From the NCBI RefSeq assembly GCF_024704835.1, contig NZ_JAMXBE010000004.1, forward strand, positions 62,001 to 126,000: a DNA stretch of 64,000 nucleotides, given 5' to 3'. The DNA is from Parapedobacter tibetensis (GTDB lineage: Bacteria > Bacteroidota > Bacteroidia > Sphingobacteriales > Sphingobacteriaceae). The notes under the pieces are model-generated. The model was given only the letters and a program-made list of their open reading frames with translations. It ran no database searches and was not told where the DNA came from. Below, in pieces: positions 18,116 to 26,295 of this stretch. The stretch's first letter is position 1. Every line of letters begins with the position of its first letter. The position numbers and the translations under genes are program-made.

Positions 18116-18742
18116 GTGCAGGACAAGTATGCCGAAGTTTACAACCAGGTTTCACCCTACCAATATGCGCTGAACAACCTGATCAGGCTGATAGATAAGG
18201 GCGGCAAGTTCATCGTGGACAAGGATGGACGGATTGTTGCCAAGCCTATGTTAAATTCTGATGGGACGATAGAAACGCATGAAATTAACCAGCGCATGGG
18301 AACATACCATGTCACTACAAAATACGAGAAATACACCATTTATACCAATGCGGGCACACCTGTGGAAGCGTGGAAACGGGTTAGTGAAAAGGTTATCGAT
18401 GGAGAAGGTAGGACGGTGAACGCTGCAAGCGTGGGAATTTCGATGGAAAGCAATTGTTACGGGTATGTACTGACATCTGGATATTTCTATTTGCCGTTCT
18501 TTGATGGTAAACATGAAGATGCGGATTTGGCAAAGGCTGATGAGTTTTTGACGCAGGTGCTGGCGGAAGAGGGTATTAATGTGGATTGGTCCGGTGACGG
18601 ATCGCCGCTTTCGGCAAGCATTGCAGATGGATTTGTGGAAACCAGTAGTGGTCAAAAAGAAAGAAAATATCAGCATATTGCGGATTTCAGATTCAAATTT
18701 AGGGTAAAATATAGGGACTGTAGGAGAAACCGCGTTGATTAG
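18116..18742 (+). CDS. Orphan RHS tip 4, divergent junction, papain-like toxin candidate
   Basis: The frame opens at 18077 and reads SFIGRWGVQDKYAEVYNQVSPYQYALNNLIRLIDKGGK: the junction is still visible but FIDPDG is eroded. GTG 18116 is the first possible start. The domain has SNCYGYVLTSGYFYLPFFDG and later YQHIADF, a Cys followed about 70 residues on by a His, as in NlpC/P60- or transglutaminase-like folds. The last residues (VKYRDCRRNRVD) look non-native; in another frame the text runs NIGTVGETALIRF, so a late frameshift is possible. No immunity gene follows before the MNT-HEPN gene. Confidence 0.6.
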   Translation: MQDKYAEVYNQVSPYQYALNNLIRLIDKGGKFIVDKDGRIVAKPMLNSDGTIETHEINQRMGTYHVTTKYEKYTIYTNAGTPVEAWKRVSEKVIDGEGRTVNAASVGISMESNCYGYVLTSGYFYLPFFDGKHEDADLAKADEFLTQVLAEEGINVDWSGDGSPLSASIADGFVETSSGQKERKYQHIADFRFKFRVKYRDCRRNRVD

Positions 18743-18853
18743 ATTTTCTTGTCGGACCAACCAATATATTCCTTGGAGTGGTTAACGCTATCACATTGAT
18801 AATATCAGTCCGGTTTTTAGCATGTAGTGGTTAAAAGTTTCTATTTTTACCGG

Positions 18854-19714
18854 ATGAACCCCTTATCCCATTTACCCGAATCCAAACAACATGAAATCGC
18901 CAGAATTCTTGAAATCATCAAGGAGGTGGCGAAGCCTGAGAAGGTCATCCTGTTCGGCAGCCATGCGTCGGACAAGTGGGTGGAAGACGAGTACGTGGAA
19001 GACGGTGTGCGTTACAGCTACATCAGTGACTACGACTTCCTGGTGGTTATCAAGAAAAGCGAGGGACAGGAGAAGGAACATGCCATCATCAGCCATATTG
19101 AGAACCGCACCGGCCACGTTAAGAATGTAGTGAGTCCCATTGTACATGATGTCGACTACATCAATGAGGGATTGCGTCTTGGGCAGTATTTCTTTACGGA
19201 AATCATACATAGAGGCATCCTGCTTTACGACACGGGCAACTACCGATTCACCGAACCTGCTAAACTTACCCTACAGGAAAAAAGAGACAAAGCACAGGGC
19301 TATTTTGAGCTTTGGTTTCCAAGAGGCCGAGGCTTTTTAAAGGGAGCCAAGTTTTACTTGGAGGAAATTGATTTTAGGTTGTCCGCGTTTTCCCTGCATC
19401 AAGCAACCGAATGTTTTTACAGCACCGCGTTGTTGGTATTCACGGGCTACAAACCCAAGACCCATAACCTACAAAAGCTACGCAATTATGCCAAGCACAT
19501 TTCGGTGGAGCTATACGCTGTCTTCCACACACCCGCGCTGGATGACCAGGAGCGCCACCTCTTTGACCTGCTCAAGCGTGGGTATGTCGAGGCCCGGTAT
19601 AAGCCGGATTACGGTATTACCGCAGAGGAATTGCGGATACTCATCGGCACAGTGACACGGATGCAGGATGTGGTGGGTCGGATATGCAGGGAGAAGATCG
19701 GGAAGATATGTTAA
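18854..19714 (+). CDS. MNT nucleotidyltransferase - HEPN fusion protein
   Basis: 286 residues from the ATG at 18854 (18827 also possible). Residues 25-110 form a minimal nucleotidyltransferase with GSHAS (about 35) and SDYDFLVV (about 57), the GS...DxD metal-binding pattern; an unusual insert (WVEDEYVEDGVRY) separates them. Residues about 150-270 are a HEPN helical bundle (FLKGAKFYLEEIDFRLSAFSLHQATECFY, KTHNLQKLRNYAKHI). Separate MNT and HEPN proteins form toxin-antitoxin pairs in which MNT adenylylates the HEPN RNase; fused forms are common in Bacteroidota. It borders the RHS array and a repeat tract, so an accessory defence role is possible. Confidence 0.8.
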   Translation: MNPLSHLPESKQHEIARILEIIKEVAKPEKVILFGSHASDKWVEDEYVEDGVRYSYISDYDFLVVIKKSEGQEKEHAIISHIENRTGHVKNVVSPIVHDVDYINEGLRLGQYFFTEIIHRGILLYDTGNYRFTEPAKLTLQEKRDKAQGYFELWFPRGRGFLKGAKFYLEEIDFRLSAFSLHQATECFYSTALLVFTGYKPKTHNLQKLRNYAKHISVELYAVFHTPALDDQERHLFDLLKRGYVEARYKPDYGITAEELRILIGTVTRMQDVVGRICREKIGKIC

Positions 19715-19759
19715 GTAATGCCTAATCTGACGAGTTTTAGTCTGTTTTGGGTCGCCTAG

Positions 19760-20425
19760 AACCGTTTGGAAATGCCCAGCTACCGTTTGGAAAAGGCTTG
19801 AAGTGATACGGTTCTGGTGCTTCGGCGTATGCCGGCGGGTTATTTCCGTACGGAAATGGCGCATTTCCGTATGGTGTTGGTCTGGAACCGTATGGTTAAG
19901 GTGCCCGGTGGATACCCGTGGGTTATTTCCGTACGGAAATGGCGCATTTCCGTATGGTTTTGGTCTGGAACCGTATGGTTAAGGTGCCCGGTGGATACCC
20001 GTGGGTTATTTCCGTACGGAAATGGAGCGTTTCCGTATGGTTTTAGGTTGTAACCGTACGGTGAAGGCGCTGCGGCGTTTGGTTATATGCCTCCGGCATA
20101 CGGTTTTGGAGCATTTCCGTATGTCAATGACCCGGAACCGTTTTATTCCAGAGTCCCGGCATACGGTAATACCTTCCCGGCGTACGGTTACCGTATATTT
20201 CCATACGCCTATGGCTTGGAATAGGATGGTTATAGCGCTCCGCCATACGGTTTTACACCCGCGGTGTTTGGTAATACCCCATTGCCGTACGCCTTTAACC
20301 CGAAACCGTTTTATGCTGCCTTACTACCGTATGGTTAGCCCCATTTCCCGTACGGTTTGGCATATTTTCCGTACGGTTTGACGCCGTATACAAACGGTTC
20401 CGGCCCATTTCCAAACGCCGCAGCC
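19760..20425. repeat. Repeat tract built on CCGTAYGG
   Basis: Over about 650 bp the near-palindrome CCGTACGG/CCGTATGG and its variants (CATACGG, GCGTACGG, CCGTTTGG) recur every 20-40 bp. Because the motif is close to self-complementary, both strands translate into Pro-Tyr-Gly-rich text (FPYGNGAFPYGFGLEPYG on the plus strand, KPYGNAPFPYGNN on the minus) broken by several stops. No intact gene covers it. It looks like a decayed, expanding low-complexity repeat between the MNT-HEPN gene and the pseudouridine synthase gene. Confidence 0.75.
19838..20050. repeat. 83-bp tandem repeat, two near-identical units and a partial third
   Basis: Units start with GGTTATTTCCGTACGGAAAT at 19838, 19921 and 20004. 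Units one and two differ by a single base; the third diverges after about 22 bp. Each unit contains the perfect 14-bp palindrome TTTCCGTACGGAAA. The 83-bp period is not a multiple of three, so copies shift reading frame, which argues against selection for protein. Near identity means recent duplication. Confidence 0.9.
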
Positions 20426-20508
20426 CCAGCAAAAGGTTCAGCGTTAAGAATTTTCAGCAACATTTCTCGCTTACTTTTATTACGTAATTCAATGGTAATC
20501 CGTTCCAT
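20335..20508 (-). CDS. Small ORF whose C-terminus runs into the repeat tract
   Basis: 57 codons from the ATG at 20508. The first 23 residues (MERITIELRNKSKREMLLKI...) look like a real protein start, similar in style to short antitoxin or regulatory proteins. From residue 24 the text becomes EPFAGAAAFGNGPEP and KPYGKYAKPYGKWG, the Pro-Tyr-Gly repeat, and stops at 20335. This suggests a gene whose 3' part was replaced by or expanded into the repeats, or a repeat-associated ORF. No good Shine-Dalgarno. Low certainty that it is expressed. Confidence 0.4.
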   Translation of the reverse strand: MERITIELRNKSKREMLLKILNAEPFAGAAAFGNGPEPFVYGVKPYGKYAKPYGKWG

Positions 20509-20653
20509 GATGTAATCTTACTTACCATAAAGTTACGAAATCATTTACCTGTCTGATGCAATCCAGGGGCGGGATGATTTGTATGGTGCCGTGTTAAATT
20601 TGGTTTTATCGGAAATAGACAAGGCATTCCCTCAATTTTAGCCTAAATCTCCG

Positions 20654-20661
20654 TACTTTTG
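20654..20661 (+). promoter_or_regulatory. Bacteroidota-type -7 box for the pseudouridine synthase gene
   Basis: TACTTTTG matches TAnnTTTG and ends 8 bp before the ATG at 20670, so the transcript would have almost no 5' untranslated region. Confidence 0.5.
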
Positions 20662-20669
20662 CCCACGAT

Positions 20670-21407
20670 ATGCTTGAAGATCGTACGTTGAAACCACCGA
20701 AGTTTGACGATTTGATCATCCATGAGGATGACAATCTCATCGTAATCAATAAACCCCCGTTCTTGGCATCCTTGGACGAACGAGAAGGCGGAGAGGCCAG
20801 TGTACTCCGTTTAGCAAAAAAATACCATGCCGATGCACAGGTATGCCACCGGCTTGATAAGGAAACCTCAGGTCTGCTCCTTATCGCCAAAAATCCGGAG
20901 ACTTACCGACTGGTATCCATCGAATTTGAACGCCGAAGGGTATCCAAAATATACCATGCCATTATTGAGGGAACCCATGTCTTCGAGGATCTCTTAGTGG
21001 ATTTCTCGATCCTTAACCTTGGTAACAAGAACGTCACCATTGACCGGGCCAATGGCAAACGCGCTGAAACCTATTTCAAGTCGCTACACTATTTCAAGCA
21101 ATATACCTTGGTGGAATGCCGACCTGTAACCGGTCGGATGCATCAAATCCGCATACACTTGGCCACACAACGTGCAGCCATCGTGGGCGATACGCTTTAC
21201 AAGGGTAAGCCCATTTACCTCTCACAAATCAAAAAGAGGGGTTTCACCTTGGGTAAAGGGCAGGAAGAGCAACCCATCATCAGGCGATTTGCGCTCCATG
21301 CACGTGAACTTCGTTTTACGATTAATGGCAAGGATTATCATTTCGAAGCACCTTATCCTAAGGATTTTGCGACACTGCTACGGCAATTGGAGAAGTTTGA
21401 CAACTGA
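20670..21407 (+). CDS. RluA-family RNA pseudouridine synthase
   Basis: 245 residues. Isomerises uridine to pseudouridine in rRNA or tRNA. The catalytic motif CHRLDKETSGLLLIA has the family Asp (about residue 74). PVTGRMHQIRIHLA and IVGDTLYKGKP are the usual later motifs, and the N-terminal HEDDNLIVINKPPFLAS is the standard entry into the fold. There is no S4 domain at the N-terminus, so it is a short RluA/RluC-like form; the target position cannot be told from sequence. The preceding repeat tract does not extend into the gene. Confidence 0.9.
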   Translation: MLEDRTLKPPKFDDLIIHEDDNLIVINKPPFLASLDEREGGEASVLRLAKKYHADAQVCHRLDKETSGLLLIAKNPETYRLVSIEFERRRVSKIYHAIIEGTHVFEDLLVDFSILNLGNKNVTIDRANGKRAETYFKSLHYFKQYTLVECRPVTGRMHQIRIHLATQRAAIVGDTLYKGKPIYLSQIKKRGFTLGKGQEEQPIIRRFALHARELRFTINGKDYHFEAPYPKDFATLLRQLEKFDN

Positions 21408-21448
21408 TCCAAGAATCCAAGTTTTTCAACGATTTTGTTAAAAAAATG

Positions 21449-21456
21449 TATCTTTG
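21449..21456 (+). promoter_or_regulatory. -7 box of the metal-efflux operon
   Basis: TATCTTTG (TAnnTTTG) lies 4 bp before the GTG at 21461, with a T-rich -33-like stretch at 21421-21427. It places transcription at or just after 21461, which decides against the ATG at 21446 as start of the next gene. Confidence 0.5.
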
Positions 21457-21460
21457 CTGC

Positions 21461-21787
21461 GTGAAGCTTCTAAGAATCACATGCTTTCTATACATCACTG
21501 CAGTGTCATTCTTCCCCTGCAATGATACATTGGTTGTATATGGGGTTGTTCACATAACCTATATCGCGCCAGCGGAAGATTCACACAATCATTTCCACGA
21601 TTTGTGTGGGCCATTTTGTGTTTGTCCCTGTTGTGGGACTACATTGACATCGAATTTCAATCTACATCATGCAGTAAGTCCGGTTTATTTCCCCATAAAT
21701 TCGGTAAAAATGGGCGTTGATAGCACCAATCACATTCCCAACTCTTATTGTGACGATATTTGGCAACCCCCCAAGTTGACGGCTTAA
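21461..21787 (+). CDS. DUF6660-like small Cys/His-rich exported protein
   Basis: 108 residues from GTG 21461 (chosen because the ATG at 21446 lies inside the promoter). A hydrophobic N-terminus (LLRITCFLYITAVSFFPC) is followed by a metal-ligand-rich segment, HNHFHDLCGPFCVCPCCGTTL, with four Cys and three His close together. Such DUF6660 proteins are regularly encoded immediately upstream of CzcA/CusA efflux genes in Bacteroidota, as here (117 bp). A periplasmic metal-binding or sensing accessory role is likely; the mechanism is unknown. Confidence 0.7.
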   Translation: MKLLRITCFLYITAVSFFPCNDTLVVYGVVHITYIAPAEDSHNHFHDLCGPFCVCPCCGTTLTSNFNLHHAVSPVYFPINSVKMGVDSTNHIPNSYCDDIWQPPKLTA

Positions 21788-21904
21788 TTTTTCAATTTTT
21801 CCATGTTTTTCCGTAGTGTAGGTCGATTCCGATAGGGACGTCCCGTCGTTTTCGCTTACCTGAGAGCAAGAATTGATTGCCAACGAATTAATCCGTTAAA
21901 CAAA

Positions 21905-24900
21905 ATGTTAAATTACATCATTAAGTTCAGCATCAAGAACAAGTTTATCATTGGCTTGATGACACTCATACTCATCATATGGGGGGCATGGAGTGCAACC
22001 AAGCTGCCCATAGACGCCGTACCCGACATTACGAATAACCAAGTACAGATCATTACGCGCTGTCCGACACTTGCGGGGCAGGAAGTTGAACAGTTGGTTA
22101 CATTTCCCATTGAACAAAGCATTGCTAATGTGCCCAATTTGGAAGAAACACGAAGCATTTCCCGCTTTGGATTGTCTGTCATCACAGCGGTATTCCAAGA
22201 GGACGTCGACATCTATTTTGCCCGCCAGCTCATCAATGAACGGCTCCAAGAAGCTGTGGAGCAAATCCCTGAAGGCATCGGGATACCTGAGCTCGCCCCG
22301 GTAAGCACGGGATTGGGAGAGGTGTACCAATATATCGTGCATCCCAAACCCGGTAGCGAAGACAAGTATTCGGCCATGGACCTGCGTACGATGCAAGACT
22401 GGATCGTGGCTCGTCAGCTAAGAGGAACGCCGGGTGTCGCAGAAATCAACAGTCTTGGGGGGCAACTCAAGCAATATGAAGTGGCGGTCAATCCGGATGA
22501 GCTGAAAGCCATGGATGTAAGTATTCCTGACATCTTTTCGGCATTGGAAGAGAATAACCAGAATACAGGGGGCGCTTATATCGACAAGAAGCCTAATGCA
22601 TATTTCATCAGGGGTATTGGATTGGTCAATTCACTGGAAGACATTGGGGATATTATGGTTAAGAGCAACCCCGGCAGTGTGCCAGTTTACATCAAAGATA
22701 TAGCCAAGGTTCGTTTTGGGAATGCCGTCAGATATGGGGCGCTTACCTATAATGGTGAAGTGGAGGTCGTAGGGGGCGTGGTGATGATGCTCAAAGACGA
22801 GAACAGTAATGAGGTGGTACAACGCGTTAAGCAGAAAATCCCCACGATCCAACAATCGTTGCCCGAAGACGTGATTATCGAACCTTACCTAGACAGAACC
22901 GACCTGGTTGGCCGGGCTATGGGAACCGTGCAAACAAACCTGATTGAGGGGGCCTTGATCGTTATTTTTGTACTGGTTATTTTCTTAGGAAATTTTCGTG
23001 CGGGTCTCATCGTTGCCTCCGCAATCCCTTTAGCGATGCTATTTGCCTTGGGGATGATGCGCGTGTTCGGGGTTAGCGCAAATTTGATGAGTCTCGGGGC
23101 CATTGACTTCGGGTTGATTGTGGATGGTGCCGTTATCGTCGTGGAGGCTACGCTGCACCATTTGGGCTTACGGAAATCCACAGGCAAACTCACACAAAGT
23201 GAGATGGATGAGGAGGTATTCGTTTCCGCCTCGAAGATCCGGACCAGTGCGGCTTTCGGTGAGATCATCATCCTCATTGTGTATATCCCTATTTTGACGC
23301 TGGTGGGTATCGAGGGTAAAATGTTTCGCCCGATGGCCATGACAGTCGGGTTTGCCATATTTGGCGCGCTCATCCTATCGCTCACCTATATTCCCATGAT
23401 GTGCGCCCTCTTTCTACCCAAGAAGATAAATGGAAAGGCGAAATTTTCTGACCGGATGATTGCCTATCTGCAACGTATTTACCAGCCATTGCTGCAAAAG
23501 GCCATCCGTATCAAATATATCCTTATATGCAGCACCGTCGCCGTATTTGCCTTTTCGCTGTTTCTTTTTTCAAGAATGGGGGGCGAATTCATCCCAAACC
23601 TGGAAGAAGGCGACTTTGCCTTCCACTGCATCCTTCCACAGGGAACATCGCTGAGCCAAAGCATCGAAACGTCGATGCAGGCTTCGCGAATCATCAAAAG
23701 TTTCGACGAGGTGAAAATGATGGTGGGTAAAACAGGTGCCGCAGAAGTACCCACGGATCCAATGCCTCCAGAGGCAACGGATATGATGATCATCCTGAAG
23801 CCCCGGGATGAATGGCCGGAGAAGAAGAGCTATAAACAGCTATCGGACGAAATCTTGGAAAAACTGGCCATTATACCGGGCGTATTTTTTGAGGCCAACC
23901 AGCCGATTCAGATGCGTTTCAACGAATTGATGACAGGCGTACGGCAAGATGTGGCCGTAAAGATATTCGGTGAAAACCTTGACTCGTTATTAGTGTATGC
24001 CAATCGGTTTGCAAACCTGATTCGAGGGGTCCGGGGTGTCACCGAACCACAAATTGAACGGATAGCGGGCCTACCACAAATCAATGTCGAATATGATCGT
24101 ACGCGAATAGCCAATTACGGTTTGAACGTCAGGGAACTCAATGATATCTTGAGCATGGCGTTCGCGGGGAAGACCGCTGGACAGGTCTTTGAGAATGAAC
24201 GCCGGTTTGATTTGGTTGTCCGATTGGACAGCACATACAGAACCTCCATTGAGGATGTAAGCAACCTGTGGGTACCACTTCCTTCGGGCAACCAGGTGCC
24301 GCTTTCGCAGCTTGCCGACGTTTCATATAAGGTAGGCCCAGCACAAATCAGCAGGGAAGATGGAAAACGGCGGATTGTCATTGGGTTTAACCTCACCGGA
24401 CGGGATGTGGCCAGTGTGGTACGTGAAATACAGAGAAAATTTGAACAACAGGACAAACTTCCAACAGGCTACTATTATACCTTTGGTGGTATGTTCGAAA
24501 ACCTGCAAGAGGCCTCAGCGCGCCTCATGGTTGCTGTACCTGTGTCCTTGCTGTTGATTTTTATGTTGCTATATTTTACGTTTCACTCCTTCAAGCAGGC
24601 CGCCCTTATTTTTACGGCCATACCCATGAGTGCCATCGGCGGGGTGTTTGCCTTGCTTTTACGCGACATGCCTTTCAGTATTTCGGCAGGCATCGGATTC
24701 ATTGCCTTGTTTGGGGTGGCGGTGTTGAATGGCATTGTGCTCATCGGAACATTCAACCAATTGAAAAAGGACGGATGGGACGATGCGGTGAAGCGGGTCA
24801 TCGAAGGGACGAAAATCCGGTTGAGACCAGTACTATTGACGGCTACGGTGGCCAGTTTGGGTTTCCTGCCCATGGCACTAAGCACTTCGGCAGGGGCAGA

Positions 24901-26287
24901 AGTGCAGCGGCCGCTGGCGACCGTAGTGATAGGTGGGTTGGTTACCGCTACATTCCTCACCTTATTTGTGCTGCCATCGCTATATCTGTTGCTCCATACC
25001 AAAACCAAACGGGGAAATATCAACCCGGCGAAAGGGGCACTGCCTTTGATTGTGGCCTTGGTACTCATGGGGCTTCCTTCACAATTTTCGCTTGCCCAGG
25101 AAAGGGATAGCATGGGGGAACTGACTATCGAAGAGGCCATCTCAATGGCCGTATCCAACAATAGGGGGGTCATGTCGGAAGACCTGGAAATCAAAGCTTC
25201 GGAAAGCAGGAAAAGGACGGCATTCGAATTGCCCAAAACGGAAATCAGCGGACAATATGGCCATTTCAACGGCCTGGAAAAAGACAATGCGTTCCAATTG
25301 TCGCAGACCATTCCCTTTCCGGGCTTGTTCGGCGCACGGAGCAAGTTGCTGCAGGCAGCGGTGGAAGCCAGCCAAATACGGCGCGAAATCACCATAAACG
25401 AATTGAAGAACCAGGTAAGGACCTATTTTTACCAGATCCAGTATTTGCAGCATAACCAACTCAAGTTAGCCCATCTGGACAGCTTATTTGTTGATTTCGT
25501 CAAGGCGGCTTCCATCCGCCATAAAACTGGCGAGACCAGCCAATTGGAAGTAAGCACCGCAAAAACGAAAAGAGGGGAGATCAATTTGCTATTGGACGAA
25601 AACGAGACGCTACTGCGGAATGCCTACAACAGCCTCCATGCATTGCTGAATACCGATGCCGATTTTTCTGTCACTTCAACAGCGACGTACGAGCCCTTGA
25701 AAGTAAGCACGCTGGTGGATAGCGCTGCGATAACCACACACCCCATTGTCCGGGGATTGTATCAGGAGGCGCTCGTTGCCGAACAAAGCAAGAACGTGGA
25801 AAAAGCACAAGCCCTACCCGATATAACAGTGGGTTACACCAGCCAGTCATTGGTGGGCTCCTATATGGTCGACAACCAAGAGCGTTATTATGGGCGCGAC
25901 AAGCGCTTCAACTTCGTCAATGCGGGTATCGCCATCCCCCTCACGCTGGGCGCCACGAAGGGACGTATCCGCGCGCTGGACTATCAAAAGCAGGCAGCAG
26001 AAGCCAGGGGCCAACAACAACAGCGGGTGCTGCGCGCTGAATTGCAGAATGCAATGGAACAATACGAACTGCACATGCAGCGGTACAATTATTTTTTGAA
26101 CCAGGCCTTGCCCAATGCCGCACAAATCATAGCAGCCGCCCAGCTGGGATACCGCACGGGCGAAATCACCTATGTGGAATACCTATACGCGCTGCAAACC
26201 TCCACGGATATTGAGCTGGCCTACCTCAACGCTGTCCAACAACTTAACCAGGCAGTCATCGATATTAACTTCTTAATCAATAAATAA
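21905..26287 (+). CDS. czcA: CzcA/CusA heavy-metal RND pump fused to a TolC-like outer-membrane factor
   Basis: 1460 residues. Residues 1-1050 are an HME-type RND pump: TM1 near residue 12, PDITNNQVQI, the TM4 signature AIDFGLIVDGAVIVVEA, and the second half with TFHSFKQAALIFTAIPMSAIGG and PRPVLLTA-type text. From about 1072 (LTIEEAISMAVSNNRGVMS) to the end the sequence is a TolC-type outer-membrane efflux protein with long coiled helices, preceded by a hydrophobic segment with a cleavage-like PSQFSLAQ. The pump moves divalent or monovalent metal ions out of the periplasm; the specific metal is not decided. CzcB follows after 8 bp, so the operon encodes the whole tripartite system in two proteins. 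Confidence 0.93.
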   Translation: MLNYIIKFSIKNKFIIGLMTLILIIWGAWSATKLPIDAVPDITNNQVQIITRCPTLAGQEVEQLVTFPIEQSIANVPNLEETRSISRFGLSVITAVFQEDVDIYFARQLINERLQEAVEQIPEGIGIPELAPVSTGLGEVYQYIVHPKPGSEDKYSAMDLRTMQDWIVARQLRGTPGVAEINSLGGQLKQYEVAVNPDELKAMDVSIPDIFSALEENNQNTGGAYIDKKPNAYFIRGIGLVNSLEDIGDIMVKSNPGSVPVYIKDIAKVRFGNAVRYGALTYNGEVEVVGGVVMMLKDENSNEVVQRVKQKIPTIQQSLPEDVIIEPYLDRTDLVGRAMGTVQTNLIEGALIVIFVLVIFLGNFRAGLIVASAIPLAMLFALGMMRVFGVSANLMSLGAIDFGLIVDGAVIVVEATLHHLGLRKSTGKLTQSEMDEEVFVSASKIRTSAAFGEIIILIVYIPILTLVGIEGKMFRPMAMTVGFAIFGALILSLTYIPMMCALFLPKKINGKAKFSDRMIAYLQRIYQPLLQKAIRIKYILICSTVAVFAFSLFLFSRMGGEFIPNLEEGDFAFHCILPQGTSLSQSIETSMQASRIIKSFDEVKMMVGKTGAAEVPTDPMPPEATDMMIILKPRDEWPEKKSYKQLSDEILEKLAIIPGVFFEANQPIQMRFNELMTGVRQDVAVKIFGENLDSLLVYANRFANLIRGVRGVTEPQIERIAGLPQINVEYDRTRIANYGLNVRELNDILSMAFAGKTAGQVFENERRFDLVVRLDSTYRTSIEDVSNLWVPLPSGNQVPLSQLADVSYKVGPAQISREDGKRRIVIGFNLTGRDVASVVREIQRKFEQQDKLPTGYYYTFGGMFENLQEASARLMVAVPVSLLLIFMLLYFTFHSFKQAALIFTAIPMSAIGGVFALLLRDMPFSISAGIGFIALFGVAVLNGIVLIGTFNQLKKDGWDDAVKRVIEGTKIRLRPVLLTATVASLGFLPMALSTSAGAEVQRPLATVVIGGLVTATFLTLFVLPSLYLLLHTKTKRGNINPAKGALPLIVALVLMGLPSQFSLAQERDSMGELTIEEAISMAVSNNRGVMSEDLEIKASESRKRTAFELPKTEISGQYGHFNGLEKDNAFQLSQTIPFPGLFGARSKLLQAAVEASQIRREITINELKNQVRTYFYQIQYLQHNQLKLAHLDSLFVDFVKAASIRHKTGETSQLEVSTAKTKRGEINLLLDENETLLRNAYNSLHALLNTDADFSVTSTATYEPLKVSTLVDSAAITTHPIVRGLYQEALVAEQSKNVEKAQALPDITVGYTSQSLVGSYMVDNQERYYGRDKRFNFVNAGIAIPLTLGATKGRIRALDYQKQAAEARGQQQQRVLRAELQNAMEQYELHMQRYNYFLNQALPNAAQIIAAAQLGYRTGEITYVEYLYALQTSTDIELAYLNAVQQLNQAVIDINFLINK

Positions 26288-26295
26288 CAAACGCA

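Noticed and set aside
19511..19864. 117-codon minus-strand frame across the MNT-HEPN 3' end
   Set aside because: Runs antisense through a well-supported gene and into the repeat tract; no start signal or family resemblance.
19838..20050. CRISPR-like array
   Set aside because: The 83-bp units are contiguous tandem copies without unique spacers, and no cas genes are nearby.
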